Below are positions 12,701 through 26,735 of a stretch of 64,000 bases of DNA, piece by piece (position 1 is the stretch's first letter; each line of letters starts with the position of its first letter). This DNA comes from Centropus unirufus. Taxonomy: Eukaryota; Chordata; Aves; Cuculiformes; Centropidae. The notes under the pieces were generated by a model that saw only the letters and a list, made by a program, of their open reading frames with translations, did no database searches and was not told the origin of the DNA. A program made the position numbers and the translations under genes. The stretch spans positions 3,955,066-4,019,065 of the forward strand of contig VYZI01000033.1 of NCBI GenBank assembly GCA_013397695.1, given 5' to 3'.

Positions 12701-15700
12701 TTGCCTGGATTCAAATGACACAACTAAAAATGGCATGGCGCTCTGGCATAGCTGGGAAGACCACATGGTGCACAGGGGAAGCTTAGTCCACTATCTCTAG
12801 TCACTCTTGTCATGAACAGCCCACTGAGGGGTTTCACCATTGCTGGACTGCTGGTAGTCCACAAACCTCACCAGAACCATGCTGCCCTCCAAGCCACAGT
12901 AAGCCACGCTCTTTAGCACTCTGCACACTCCAAGGAAGGTAACTAACAGGAAGGTGAGACAGAAGTAACATATTAGCAGCCATATCTTGGTCTTCCTGTT
13001 GTCTGATTGTAAATGCAGCTGCTGTGCAAACACTGCATGAGACAGTATTTAAGATCAGGGCATCCTTCATTTTAAATACATTATGAATATATTGGAAAAC
13101 TTATCCTGTCAAATGCTAAAAAAGAACTGCCTGTATCTGAAGTGGAAAGGATCTTCTGGTCTTATGCAAAATTATCCAAATTTCTTTTCAACTTCTATTC
13201 ATATGAACTGATCCAGGACCCACAGGAATAGGTAGAAATTCAGTTTTCATCATGTTTTCAATCAGACTGTCATCAGTTACAATTATAGGGCTCCAAGATA
13301 CAAAGCTGTTGCTATTATTAGTTCCACAAGCTTCCCTTCTTTCCACCTCTATAGCACATATGAATTGTGCAAGATTTGGCAAGTCTTCCTCAGCACTAAC
13401 AGCAAGTAGCATGGCAGCATTTTTCTCTGGTGTTCAATAATTCTCTTTCATGGATACAGAAACATTCACAACGTCTGGAAGCACCAGATATCATAAACAA
13501 TCAAAAGCTTAAAATTATTTCATACAGTGCTTACAGAAAATGGACTTAAGTGAGAGGAAAACATTCACAAAAAGGCATTTATTACTACGCAGTCCATCCA
13601 GCATCTGCCAAGAACTGATGAAAACATCTTCAGGCTGATGTTAGTCTGATGAAAATTGGATCCAATCTCTCTTTTTTTTTTTTAAGGAGAGGTGAAAAAA
13701 AAAGGAAAGAGGCAGAGAGGCGGAAGGCTTGACAATAAAAATGTTTTTGACACTGCAGTTATAGAAAGAAAAGCTGCATGTGATCTATGTAGTCTATGAT
13801 GGTGAGAAATCCTTAGAGCACTATATTAGCAGGTGTCAGGGAAAATGTTGGAGAAATGAGACAATGTCTTTTGCAATTACATGGAACATCTTGTCAGAAA
13901 GGAGGGAATTACTGGCCCTATATTCTCACAAAATATAGGATCAAAAGGGCAGGCTCATGAATTTTGCCAACAAAATTTACAGTGGGTTTCACTTACATTA
14001 TCTATTACCATAGGCAATTTCTGGGATAAAGGTTAGCCTCAAGTGCACCTCTAGGATGTAGAGGTATAGGTGTGTCAGAGGTACACAAATACATGGGTCA
14101 TATTTATGACAGGTGGAAGAGCAGATCCTGGTATGCAGTTCACATTCAAAGGCACAATGCTCTAAGTCCACATACCCGTTAAAAACCTGATGCAAATTAA
14201 CCAGTTTGTAGTCCCAAGTGGCTTGGCTCTGACCCTGGTTCCAGCAGGTGATTTGTGCATGAAAGTTACAGCCACATGAAAAAAGCACACATTTGCAATA
14301 ATGCTGCGGATATCAGTAAGTTCTTTCTAGCTTTACTGGTTACGACAACAAAATTTGGGTTCTGCTTCTGCAGAGGAACAGATTTCTCTCCAGGTAATGT
14401 TCCATCCCTCCAGGGCACTCCCAAACATTTCCAGTTTTGTGTAATGATCTGAAAACTCAAAGCAAACTAAGACTTGAAAGGCCACAGTATCTAGAAACCT
14501 CAGGTATATTTGCTATGCACACGGTCCAAGAGCCAGCATATGGATGGACACAGCCCTTTTGCGTCTCCAAGAAGTCTTTGTCCTGTGGAGAGTCAACACA
14601 GCCCTTCAGACAGAGCAGTACTTTCTTTCAAAATATATCAGACTTCTGTGGGTCATTAATATACAATGTTGTCTGGAAGAAACACAGATTCATAATTTAG
14701 CAGCCGTGCTATCCAGATGAATAGAGGTAACAAGGTTTCTAGTCTATGCAGAACATTAGGACTGTTACTGTCATGAACAACATCAGCTTCAATAGTACTG
14801 AAGCTCTTCTCTGTGACAGCATATTTTGTAGCCTAATTACAAATTCTAGAAATACCGACTTGAATATAAGTATTTAATCATGTCACTATTATTTATTTAG
14901 TTCTACACAACTCAACGCAGTGCTCCTTTATGTTACACTTCTTATGCTAATTCATGCTCCCAGCCTACGCTACTGTTGAGAGAAAATGGTTCTACGAAAA
15001 TACTACTGAAAATAAGACAGCATTATATGTCCAGAGCAATTAGTGGAAATTATAGACAAAACCTACCTGCCCCACAACACGCTCACCAGCAAGTTTTGAG
15101 GCATGAAAGGATAGCTATTCCCCAAAATGGGCTCTAAAACATTTTCATAACTAAACTTAGACAACCACACAAGCAAAACTAAAACCCACACCACTGACCC
15201 TGCTCAATATTTGGGATAGACATTCAGAATTACAGCACACTATAGTTCATTTAGCAGCCTTCTTCACTAACTTATGTATAGGCAATGGCTTTTAGGAAAT
15301 TATGCCAGATCGGGGTGGGGGAATGTTATAGCACTTGAGAACTGCTATGTCTGTCAAAACATGAAATGCTCTGTAAGAATTTCTTGTTTGTACTAAACAA
15401 AGGAAAAAGAAAATTTCTGCTTCCTGGCCACCAAATGTCAGCAGTCTGAAGGAGCATCACCAATAAAATACTATTTCATGTTGCTTGGGTTGTTTTTGTG
15501 CTTTTTTGTTTGCACTTTTAGTACATGGGGGGGGTTGTGTACACACATAAGACACTCAAACAGTGGTTGTGCATTACATGAGCTCTTTGTGTGTCTGATG
15601 TATGAACAGAAGCACCCCATGTATTCACCTTTTACTCCAGATCAACATATTATGTTCATTCTTGGGCAGACAGTGCTCCCTCAAAAATTACTTCAAGAAG

Positions 15701-17091
15701 AGCCCAAGGCACAGCAGAAACCTACTTCTCTGTCACCTGCATTACAACTATACAAAATGTCACATAATTTGTACAACATGGCCTATCAACAGTCAGAATT
15801 TGTCTCCTCAAGCTCCCTGTGGCTTTCTGCTATTTACCAAGTGTTCCTTGAAAGAAATCAGGCAATTTGTATGAGTCAAGGATTTGGGAATTTCCCCTCC
15901 TCCCGCATCTACCTTAGAGCCAGTTTCACTTGGGATCCGAAGTGGATGGAGAGGATGCAGAGCTGAGGAAAGCAATAATGTATTGAGGTAATAGTTTAAT
16001 TTTATAGTTTGTTTCCAGTGATTACATTTTAGACAGTAGCTTGCCATCAAGAAGCCAGTGTCTTCCTTTCATTTTTTTAGCTTCCAAAATTCATTTATCT
16101 GCTTTCTGGCATTAGGCTGATGGTGATGAAATGGTATTTTCCATCAGTTCCAAGATGTTACAATTTGTTCAGCTACCTTTGAATGCCCACTCAAAAACCA
16201 ATCCACACAAACACAATACTCAGTTTCTCTGTCATGTAAAGCTTGTGCAGCTCTTGAAATTATAAACTGAGACATGAAGCTCAGACGCTAAATACCTTAA
16301 GGCAGCATGAACTCTTCCTTATGCATCTCTGTCTGAGTTAACAAGCTTAATCTTCAGCTATAATAGTGAAGAAAAACAAAATAACCTGCAGCTCTGCATA
16401 AAAACTAATACATCTTCTACCAGACTAGGTCGCACAGCAGAGCCATGCTTACCCAGTTGCCCAGTCCCACTCAACTGGTCTATCATTTCTTTGTTCAAGA
16501 GCATTACTTGGATGACATGACACGAAAAGGAAATAAACTGTTAATAACTAAGTGAGAAGCAGTAATAAAAAGTACATTGCTCACTATTTCCCAAAGCAGC
16601 TGTCAAATCTCTTCAACCCTGAATAACAGCCAGGAGCTTAAAACCTTGAAGAGAAGAAAACAGTTGACTGTAGCAATTTGTCTCAGATCTTCTCATTTCA
16701 AGGAACAGCTCGTAGCTAGTAGTTCCTCAGGAACAGGTCTATCCCAGTTTGGTCAGCCCATTTCCAGCTGGTGATAAATAATGGACCTGTCCTTGTCAAT
16801 TAATTCCTTGTCAAGTGCAGAACTGATAGCTGTCTTCCATGTGCTAAATGCACAGGTGAGCTAATTAAAACAGCCAAGAACTGTCAGATCCTTCCAAATA
16901 ACTCCACAGAGCAACCTTTAGAGCTGTACATCTTGATTTTTTTAATGTATTTTTATTCTGTAAAAGCAGAGACTTAGGTCCCATGGCAAATGCAGATTCA
17001 AATACTGACAGAAGATTTTTTCTATCCCATCAGTGTATTTCATTCACATCTATTGAAGTGTTTTACAGCAATTCCTCAATCCTTCAAACAT
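9753..17091. other. Long intronic stretch, no gene seen
   Basis: This is AT-rich unique sequence with scattered short chance frames on both strands; none has a recognisable domain or splice context. The one obvious compositional feature is a pyrimidine-to-purine switch near 13668-13730, listed separately. Short G and T runs occur at 15480-15540. I recognise no interspersed repeat here, though old elements would be hard to see by eye. Confidence 0.5.
13668..13730. repeat. Pyrimidine tract followed by purine tract
   Basis: A pyrimidine run with about twelve consecutive T (ending 13683) is followed directly by an almost pure A/G run to about 13727. The T run and the later A run (around 13696-13704) could pair as an imperfect hairpin. 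It is low-complexity DNA with no gene implication. Confidence 0.7.
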
Positions 17092-17261
17092 TAGAACAAG
17101 CTGTCAAGGGAAGTGGTGCAGTTTCCTTCCCTGAAGGTGTTAAAAAAACATCTAGATGTGGCACTCTGGGACGTGGTTTAGTAGGCATCGTGGTGTTGGG
17201 CTGACAGTTGGACTGGATGATCTTAGAGGACTTTTCCAACCTTATGGTTCTATGATTCTCT
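17092..17261 (+). mobile_element. CR1 LINE 3'-end fragment
   Basis: About 170 bp matches the CR1 3' terminus: caagggaagtggtgcag, gatgtggcactctgggac, gtggtttagtaggcat, ggtgttgggctgac, tggactggatgatcttagag, and the ending cttatggttctatgattc. It is antisense to KCNH1 and heavily 5' truncated. Confidence 0.93.
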
Positions 17262-20200
17262 GAATAAGACCAATGCTGAATTTTTATTTATTATTTACAT
17301 AGTAGCAATGCTTGGGGTTGTGTTAGTCTTTCAGTTAATACACACACTCAGAAAACAAAATGACCTGTTTCATGGGAAGACATCAGAGGTCCAGCTCATA
17401 TGGCAATGACTGATACTAATAACATGAAAATCTATGAGCAGTTTGAAGTGATACTTGCGCAAGATGTCCCTTTATGTTATGACTGTAAAGGCTTACCATT
17501 ACAAGTTCCAGGTAAGACATCCTGAATACAATTTGTCAAATGAGTCATGATTTCAAATGCACTTAACTTTACACGGTCCTGAATTTCTCCTAAAGAGAAT
17601 ATCTAGAAGAGGAAAACCGGGATAATTCAGCATAAGTGCATTGTTTCCTCATAAGAAGATTCAAACACTAATTTTAGAAATATTTATGACCAAGATGATT
17701 AAAAAAATGACAAATTTAAATCTAAATATTGAAAAATCTCTGCATGCTGACCTCCTTACCAGGAGCAGTAACAAGCAGAATCTTAATCTCTGGTGCCATC
17801 AAAAAGGTCTAAAACTTGCCTTTGGCCCAGCCTTAGTTTGTATCACACCTCTCCCTTTTGCATATGGATATGGGCAGATACGTATTCACAATGAGATATT
17901 CATCCACAAATGCTATTTCAGTCATCATAAATGCAGACTGCGTTTGCAACTACTTTTGTTGAAAGGTTTTGTTTAAAAAAATGTACTTGCATACGACTTT
18001 TTGACTACGCATTCATGGTCATAGTGTTGTCTCCCTTGCCCTTAGTAGCTGAGAGCACTCATAGACAGCAGGAAGTAAATTCCCTTTTCCCATCTGCCAA
18101 AAGGATTAGAACACTCCTTTCAAGAGCATGCTTCAGTCACCACATTGTGAAGCAGAGCTCCCCAGCCAGCACAGAAACTCAGTTCAAGCTCCAAGGTGCG
18201 CAGAGGCACAATGAGGGAAGTTCTTCCTCCCTTTCCCTCCCTCCCTAGAGCTTCACACTGTGATGAGGCAACTGTGACAGGAGATGCCTGCTCACTGCAA
18301 GTAAGACACAAGACAGACTGCTCGAGATTACTCTTGGGAGATCTGCTCTCAGTCTCACTTCAGATACACACACAACAGAGCATCGTGCCTTCCATGCTGC
18401 AGAGTCAGTCCCTGCCTTCTTCACCAAATATGCTTCCAAATGAGTGGAAATGAGTCCAACAGGAATAGATGAATAAAGTCCCCCTGCTTTTAAAATTAGG
18501 CATTGAAACTGAGGTCCTCCACATTTCCTCAGGCAGGTGGCAGAAATGGTGCTCCAGCCTGGATACTGTGTTCTGAATCCTCATGTTCTGAATTCTGCTC
18601 TAGTAATTTCCCACAGCACTGGTTCAAAATGGAAAGTCTCAATTCAAGATATGATGACACCCAGTCCCAGAACCCCGCTAAACAGCAGTTTCACCATTCT
18701 CTTGATTTTCTCAAATCAATAATAAAATTTAAGTTCCTGAGCCTGAAAGCTATTCCAGTTTTGCCTAATAACCCAGATTAATCTTTTAACCACTTCTTTC
18801 TGCTTTTCAACTTTAATCCTTCATTTCCCCAAACTGAAATGTTTAATTTTATTTTGTGGGCAGCTTTTCATTTAAGCTTTCCCCTGTTCCCCAGTTATTC
18901 CACCTTACAAAGGCGATACAAAATATTTGATTTTAATTTGAAAGGCAGGTTTGAAGAGTTCAGCTGTAGCTTAAGAGAGGCAGAGCACAGGCTGTACATC
19001 AGCATGGTTACACGTTTTAAGGTAATCAATAAACTATTGATCGTTTAACTATTGTACTTTGCAATCTTTACCTCGTCCACATCCTAGCGTCACACTGGGC
19101 TAAACTTAAATACCTGAGATAATGTCTGCTTGCTTCCTCCTAAGGGGTACCGTCAAACAGTTTCCACTTTGATCCACTGTTCTGAGACAAGAAAAGACAA
19201 GGATTTGACACAGAGCTTGCCCTTGAGGAAGTTGCCTCTCTTCCACTGATAACACTCAGATGGTAACTCTTAACCTCCAAGCCTCACTGAAACGTGGCAT
19301 ATTTTGAATATCAGAGTTGCAGAAGTACCCAATAAAAGCCACCACCAAAGCCATATCTCAGTTAGAGCACAGTGAAGATTTAGGTTTCCCTCACTCTACC
19401 TCAGGCTCTTCAGTTCTCCATGTGCATTTATGGTTTATACATACATAGCATTATTATTATTATTATTATTTTAAAAACAGGACAAAGGCATTTTCAAGGA
19501 GGTTGTCATGTCATACTATGCTTTATCTTACTCATTTTCTAGTCCTGCATTTCACAGAAATTAATTCTTATCCCAAATGTAAGAATAATATAAAACACTG
19601 TCATCCTGGTCAGAAATAAATCTGTGAGCAGCATGCGATACCCTGACTTTTCTGAAAACTACTGCAGACACAGTGAGGTTGGGGAAGCTGCTGGAAACCT
19701 GGTTTCTCATATTCTGCTTTCTCATCATCACATTGCCCTGTTGTGCATGGAGAGAGGAAAAAAAGGTTTTCTGCAGACCTTACACAACTTGGGGTAGCAA
19801 GACAAGGCCCCACGCACTTGAGATCCAGTTGGAAACAGTTCCCAGTGCAACATCTAACTTAAAAGAGGACACTTAATAGGTGCTGTAAATTTTTTTCTGT
19901 TGTAATAGTTGTGCTTGACTACAGTGTATAAATTTAACTCTTCAGAATTAAACAAATGAAACGAAAAATCACTCTCTTCCTGCTTCCATGAGAGGTCTCA
20001 TCTCCTTTCTGTTCTATCTTATGCCTTTGTGAGACATCTAGTCTGCAAGAATTACTAGTCCCAAAATGCACTTACATATGTTCAAATGACAAGATGATCT
20101 TACACCACAGCATAAGCTGAGACATCAAAAACATATATCAAGGAAACGAAACTATTTCCTTAGCAACTGAAGTGTGCAGCAGACAAGTCAGCAGCTAAGT

Positions 20201-23200
20201 ACATGCAGAAATATTACCAGACCCCTTCAAACACAGTATTTCAATATACTAGAAAGAGTAATTTAATGGAAAATTCTAGTTAGAGACTAAAAAGTAAGAC
20301 ATTCTTATCCAAAACAATGTTGGATATGGATCTAAATTCAAGCAAAGACAATAGCATGTATGGCCCAGTGTACCACTATGAATCTGGGTAAGCAATGGTT
20401 AGATTAACCTATTATCTCTGGGTACTCATATTTGACAACGACACAGTTGAACAACTTAACAGAATGCTCAGAGAAAATAAAAAGTGTCTTTATGTACAGC
20501 AAACAACACTGAAGAACCTCTTCCTGATGAAGTTTTCAGTTAAGAGGTTATGATCCTCAGAAACACAAAGCAGTCACCATTATACAACCAGCACCAGCAA
20601 CCAGAAGCTGGATTTTGGCAATAGCTTCAAGTGTTCCCCATAAAGGAAAAGTGCTCTTCATTTTCATACAATTACATCCTAATCAAATGAATTGCTTTTA
20701 GGACCATCTCCCCTACTATGTAATAACATGGGCACTAATCTGTCATTTCGGATTTGCCACCTAACTTCTGTGCACCTACTTCTCTAAGGGAAGTCGCACT
20801 AAAATTGCAGCTCAAGAGCAGGTGGAGTCGAGCCATCACCGTGTCTTTTTAATTACTGGCTGTCTGAGGGCTGGGAAGGACTAACAGATTTTAGAGGACT
20901 CAGAGACTCATCAAGGATGCATCTCCTCCCCCATCCCCGCTGTCCTCTCAAATGCCCCTGAACTCTCCTAATGTGCATCTTTATCAGCAATCTGCCCATG
21001 GCATAGATTTATATCGGTCTGCAAAATTAAGCCCATAAAAGGACTTTGTCTGGCTCTGTGCTACTGACAGCACAGGGGCCTCGCTGCAGAGGTTTTGGCG
21101 CTGGATTCATAAAAGGAAGCCATGGTGCTTTCAAATTTCAAGCAGGTTTTTCAAAAGATTACAGGAGCAAGCAGTTTCTCTCAAGATGAAACAATAAGAT
21201 CCTACAGTTCCTGGCATGGGGACTCCGTACTGAAGCAAACCTATGGCATGTGGACACAGCTGGGCTAGTCTGCATAAAGCAGGTCTGAACTCTTCTAATT
21301 TATCCGTTTTCCAACTCTTTGACCTAACACTATATAGCAAGTAAGGTCTACAGAAACTTGCTTTTAAAAATTGTGGCTTCTATTCTTTCTTGATTTTTAT
21401 CTAATATTAGACTTTCTAGCAAACATTTGAGTACAAAAGCACAGAAGGGGCAAAGAGATTGTGCATTCATTACACCAGTGCACTGGTAAATTTGCTTTGT
21501 ATTCAGATGGAAACCATTTGGCTCAGAGGCATCACTGCTTAGTAAATCAGCTGTAATTTACATTATTCTCATTGTGCTACAGGGGCATCCAGCCCAAAAC
21601 GCCTGTTTGGCTAAAGTGGATGGAAGCACTAGGCAACTGCCAGGATCCAGCTTTTGTTCTTTGGTGACAGAAGGCTCTGGAAAACACCATCAAGGAGTGC
21701 ATAGCAATGCCGGCAGAGATCATTGAACACCCCTGAACTCCAAAAGCTGCTCACTTGTAACTTGGATCTGATGTTAGCCCTCAGGACAACAGTCTCCCAG
21801 CAGGACTGCAGTACTGGAGCTCCTTTTATTTCTAATACAGTGACAAACTCTAAGCTTTTAGGTAGAGCTTTCTGCAAAAAATATCAAACATATTTGACCT
21901 TTCAACTCTTAGCACACCATTGGGAAAAAATGGTCAGAAATTTACAGCACAGGCTGAACATGGGTGTTGGGAGGCGTGAGAGATGTGTCACTCACACCTG
22001 CTGCCTGGATGGGTATGACGTGCAAGGTGGTGGGAGGTCTGCATGCCATTTTGGAGTATTTAATTGCACTCCTTGATAGAACATGAGCCCAGCTGCTAAC
22101 AGGGATTCCTGTGTAGACAGACACAATAACTTCCACAGCAGCTCAAGGCCTAACGTGGATTTCACTGGGGATGCTAGACTAAATCAAAGCACTCTGAAGA
22201 AGTACTGTCTAGGAAACTTTTTAATTGTGCTCCCCAATTCACTTTTCACCCCCAAAAAATCTTTCTTATTTGGTCAAGAAAAGCCTGCTCTCTATTAGAC
22301 ATTTCTCTAACAGGAATATTTGCCAGATCCAGTATTTTAAACACTTTAATGATTTTGTCCTCTGTGTTCCTTTTATTTAGTAATTTTCACTTAATCCATT
22401 ACCTCTTAGGAAACAAAGAATCTGGATTGATAATAATTAAATATTAACTATTTTTAGAACATTAGTTTGGGTTAAGCCAACTAAAATTCAAACTACTGCT
22501 CTTCAAAATCATCACCCTCTGAATACTGAAAGTTGAAAAGCCCTTCCTTTAGTAAGTCCTGCAATTTTTCAGCATTTATCTTAAATATGGCTATGTATCA
22601 TCACCTGTTTTGCAAGCCAGCTGCCCTCAGCATGTACTGTCTGGAACTGAGCTTGCTGAAAACTTGAGTTACAACAGCATAATCTGATTTTTCTTTCTTT
22701 GTTTTTTTTTTCACTCTTTGATTGCCTGCCTTCAAGCCTCCTCACCTTGCTCAGGTGCAACAGTGATTAAAAGAAGATCCTTTAAACTTCATTTCTGGGG
22801 TTTCTCCCTTGGAAGAGCCCCAGATTTGCCAGCAAGGGGTGCAGAGCTGGCCTTGAATGGCTGGCTGCCTGATGCTGCTGGTGTGTGCAGACACAGAAGG
22901 ATTCAGCAGAGGCACAGGATGCTGCAGTAACTCCCTGTTAGCCGAGTCAAGTTACTTCACAGAGGATATTGTAACTAATCAGCACACAAACCTTGTCTTT
23001 GCCTAGCTCAAGATAACAGGATCCCTGAGAGTGAAGGCAGAAGTTGTTTTGTCTTAATAGATATTTGGCATATCATGTTCCACTTGATGGTCTTCGTGAA
23101 TCCATCATTCACTGGATACACCTACCACATCAAAGCTTTAAAGAAGCAGTCATCAAGCAAACAAGCCGACTTAGCTAAATGTGAGAATACCTTTAGGCTA

Positions 23201-24102
23201 CACCTCAGGGGCAAGGAGAAGTTTGGCTCCTGTCTGCGCTGCATCCAGCTACACTGGGTGAGGTGAAGCCTCCAGTTTCGGAAAACACTTGGCCATTGTG
23301 CCTGCGTTAGTTATTGAAACTGTGTCTTGCCAAATGATCCCCAGCGCTGCTGCTAAAACAGTGAGTCACCCTCAAGTGCCTGAGAATTTCCAAGGTGTTT
23401 ACGTGCTTCAGTACAACATGCTGTTCTTCTGCTCAGAGAGTCTTCTTCACATTCAAAACCTATTCAAGGACAAAGCTACAACAAGCAATTACTAACAGCA
23501 AAGCAAAAGACAAGGAATCACACCACTCTTTGCTAAGGCACTCCAAAATCTGTTGTTGCTGTTGGCTTTGTAGCTGTTTCTATTTTTCACACTGTCAGAG
23601 ATGAAGTAATACCCCGTTACTGTTGCATCCAGAACTTTAACTGTGATTGCAGCTCCTAATGGGAGTCAAGGTGAGGAAACAGCACATCTACTCTCCTGCC
23701 AGCTCCATGCAGCAATTCACTGACCAATCGCATGTCACAGATGTGACCTGGCTGTTCTGCAGTGTCTAGCTCTACCCCAATGAAGTGGGAGTCCAATGGC
23801 AAGGCTGCTCTGTTTCCCTTCTGGGTACCTCAGGAGGCACAAACTGGCTGCCAAAACTGCGTGAAAACATTTTGATGACTGTGGAAACACCTGCCAAACA
23901 TATAAAATCAAAACTCTGAACAGAACACCTTATCCTTTCTATATAGACCATTAATTCTTCTGGTTGCAGTATGGCATGATGATGCTGTATCTATTTAATA
24001 GACAAGGAGCAGAAAACAGAAGAAAATAAACTATTAATTAAAGGCCACCAGAGAGATCTTTTTGCATAGAAGTAGAATAGCTCCCAAGTTATTAAAAATT
24101 AT
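17262..24102. other. Long intronic stretch, no gene seen
   Basis: This is unique AT-rich DNA with a short TTA microsatellite at 19451-19471 and a candidate conserved block at 20640-21130 (see findings). Open frames on both strands are short and carry no known domain. No CR1 or LTR sequence was recognised before the element starting at 24103. Confidence 0.5.
19451..19471. repeat. (TTA)n microsatellite, 7 units
   Basis: Seven uninterrupted TTA units followed by a short T/A run. It could be length-polymorphic. Confidence 0.9.
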
Positions 24103-24484
24103 TAGAAAGGAGGACCCTGGCAACTACTCACCTGTGTGTCAGGGAAGATGAATGACAAATCATCCTAGAAGCTATTCTGAAGCACATGGAGTACAGGGAG
24201 GTGATTCGAGACAGCCAACATTGCTTCACCAGGAGCAACTCCTACCTGACCAACCTAGTGGCTGTGTCGGATCGAGCGACTACATAGGTAGAGAAGGGGC
24301 GAGCCCTAGAATTTGACTATCTGGACTACTGTGAGGACTTTCACACAGATTCCCCCACAACATCATACTCTATAAACTGAAGACATATGGAGTTGATAAG
24401 TGGACTATTCATTGGGTGAGGAATTAGTTGGATGTTTACATCCAGAGGGTAGTGGCCATTGGTTCAATATCCTGATAGAGATCT

Positions 24485-24667
24485 GTGACAAGAAGGGTCC
24501 CTCAGGGGCCTGTGTTGGGACCAGTATTGTTAAATATCTTCATCAGTGACACAGATGACGGGATCAAGTGCACTCTCAGCAAGTTTGCAGATGACACCAA
24601 GCACAGTGGTGCACTTCACATGTCTGAGAGACAGGGTGCCATCCAGAGGCACCTGAACAAGCCTTAG
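24485..24667 (+). pseudogene. CR1 ORF2 reverse-transcriptase fragment
   Basis: Sixty codons of CR1 polymerase hold the VPQGPVLGPVLLNIF motif and the FADDTKHSG catalytic box, corresponding to the conserved x-A-D-D motif of LINE reverse transcriptases. The frame closes at a stop where intact CR1 continues, so the product cannot be functional. It sits inside the CR1 copy at 24103-25460. Confidence 0.93.
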
Positions 24668-24758
24668 AAATGGGCCCGTGTGGAGCTCATGAGGTTCAAC
24701 AAGGCCAAGATCTTGCACATGGATTGGGGCAACCCTCAGTATCAAGACAGACTGGGGG

Positions 24759-25295
24759 ATGGAGGGATTGAGAGCAGCTCTGACGAGAAAGACCAGCAGG
24801 TACTGGTGCATGGTGTACATACGCTGGCGAAGTGTGCTTGCAGCCCAGAATCCTAGCTATAACCTGTTTTTCATCAAAAGAAGCATTGCCAGCAGGTCAA
24901 GGGAAGTGATTCTGCCCCTCTACTCCGCCCTCATGAGACCCCACCTCGCGTACTGCATCCAGCTCCAGGACTCTCAGCACAGGAAAGACATGGACCTGTT
25001 GGAGCAGATCCAAAGGAGGGTCACAAAAGTGATCAGAGAGGTGGAATGCTTCTCCTGTGAAGAAAGGCTGAGAGGGTTGTGGTTGTTCAGCTTGGAGAAG
25101 AGAAGGCTCTCGGAAGACCTTATTGCAGCCTTTCAATACTTAAAAGGGGCTTGTAAGAAAGATGGGCACAAACTTCTTGGTAGGGTCTGTTACAACAGGG
25201 CAAGAGGTAATGGTTTTAAACTGAAAGGTAGGTTTAGACTAGATATAAGGAAGAAATTTTTTATGATGGGGGTGGTGAAACACTGTAATAGGTAA
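24759..25295 (+). pseudogene. CR1 ORF2 C-terminal fragment
   Basis: An open frame of 178 codons. From about residue 45 it carries the CR1 polymerase C-terminus (SREVILPLYSALMRPHLAYC, then LLEQIQRRVTKVIREVE, LWLFSLEKRRLSEDL, AFQYLKGACKKDGHKL, RFRLDIRKKFF). Its first methionine is not a natural start; the segment belongs to the same decayed ORF2 as the reverse-transcriptase remnant just upstream. Confidence 0.93.
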
Positions 25296-26688
25296 CCCCA
25301 GGGAGGTGGTAGATGCCCCATCCCTTGAAACGTTCAAGGTCAGGATGAATGGGGCTCTGAGCAACCTGATCTGCTTTAAGATGTACCTGCCCATTGCAGG
25401 GGTGTTGGACTAGATGCTCTTTAAAGGTTCCTTCCAACCCAAACTATCCTATGATTCTAAGTCTCGGATTAATGCACTACACAAAGGTCCCTCTTCCTCT
25501 TGTAAGCTCGGGACTGCCTGATCAGAAGCTTTCTATGCAGCTAGTTATACCAGCCACTGCAGAGGCCCTGCAGGACCTAAATGCTGCATAGTGTTGCATA
25601 ATTTCAGGAGGCTTATCTAGCAATATCATGATGCAGCTACACTTTGCTACCTTGCTGGATTTGTGGATAGACACACATAGAAGCTAAACTCGGAAGCTTA
25701 ACCAAAATCCAAGCCAGCAACAATTGACAGAATGCATACCCAAAGGTAATATTGACTAGCCTATGTCCTCACTTTAATTGCAGGAACAAAAGGGGCAACG
25801 AATCTGCAAATATCTTTACACTGCATTGAGATGTGCTTTGCATATGAGGCAACTAGGACTAGGATGCTTCAGACTTCCTGGGGCTGGTGGCTGCACCTTG
25901 GCTATTTTTGTTGCTTGCTAATCTGGCCTTACCAAAGACACAAAGGGCAGGAGTCAGGACTGAACCGAGTTTGCTGCTGGGAAGGTCATGCGCTCCTGGG
26001 CAGCGGACGATGCAATGGGAAAATTTATCATTTCTGATGAGGCCATTGCTCCAATTAGGTCTTTTAAAATCGTATGTTTACAAAAGGAAACCTAAATGCC
26101 TAATTAGGAGAAAGTGACAGATCTACTTACTCCTTTACTTTGTCTAAGCTAAGAGAGGTTCTGGGCTCAGATATTTGTCGTCCCTCTTCTCACGCTTCAC
26201 CACCAGATCAATGCCTAAATTTGATGTCTAACTATGGCCAATGGCACCCTCTTAACACTGGTAGTTTTAAGAAACAAGCTGGTGACACTATGGCCTCTAA
26301 CACATTGCTGGACAGAGATTTAAAGCATTATGATTTTGTTGAAAACTTTTCCAGTTTCTATGTGCATTGAAAAACCAATCAAGTAGAATAGAGGCAAAGT
26401 CTGAAGCGTTTAACTGATAAGGAATTCTACTTCATAACATGCAAGAACCATGCGTCACAAGCAAAAGACTCAGAAAATCAAATCCTACGCTCATCTGAAG
26501 ATGCAGGTATCATGAATATTACCTCCTTTCCTGGTCACTTTCTATTAATTCTGTAAATTCCTGGCAATTGAAATGTCTCCTGCAATCTGCAGGAGACAAA
26601 AATAACAGAAGAATAAAAAACCATAGAAATAATTCAACCAAAGTAATTGCCACATTGTGGTTTTTAAAGGTAGTTTGGTGTTTGGTCC

Positions 26689-26735
26689 AAACATCTGTAT
26701 GGACTTTGTGCAGCCTGGATAACTTTGTCAGAAGC
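26689..26735. repeat. 47-bp duplicated word, copy 1
   Basis: This segment and 27456-27502 match at 44 of 47 positions in direct orientation, starting aaaca[t/g]ctgtatgg and ending ctttgtcagaagc. Outside these bounds the flanks do not align. It could be the shared core of an old, otherwise decayed repeat family or a local duplication. Confidence 0.8.

Larger units (their letters stand above)
24103..25460 (+). mobile_element. CR1 LINE, 5'-truncated copy with reverse-transcriptase remnants
   Basis: About 1.36 kb of CR1 ORF2 C-terminus plus the 3' UTR. It begins at the RKEDPGNY-type block (agaaaggaggaccctgg). It continues through a decayed HNIxxxKLKTYG segment, then an open frame at 24485-24667 with VPQGPVLGPVLLNIFISD and the reverse-transcriptase active-site box FADDTK. 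It ends with the C-terminal region at 24759-25295 (LPLYSALMRPHLAYCIQ, EQIQRRVTKVI, LFSLEKRRL, DLIAAFQYLKGA). The element finishes with ccttccaacccaaactat and a tatgattct terminus. In-frame stops, including one soon after the FADD box, and frame changes make it inactive. It is antisense to KCNH1. Confidence 0.96.
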
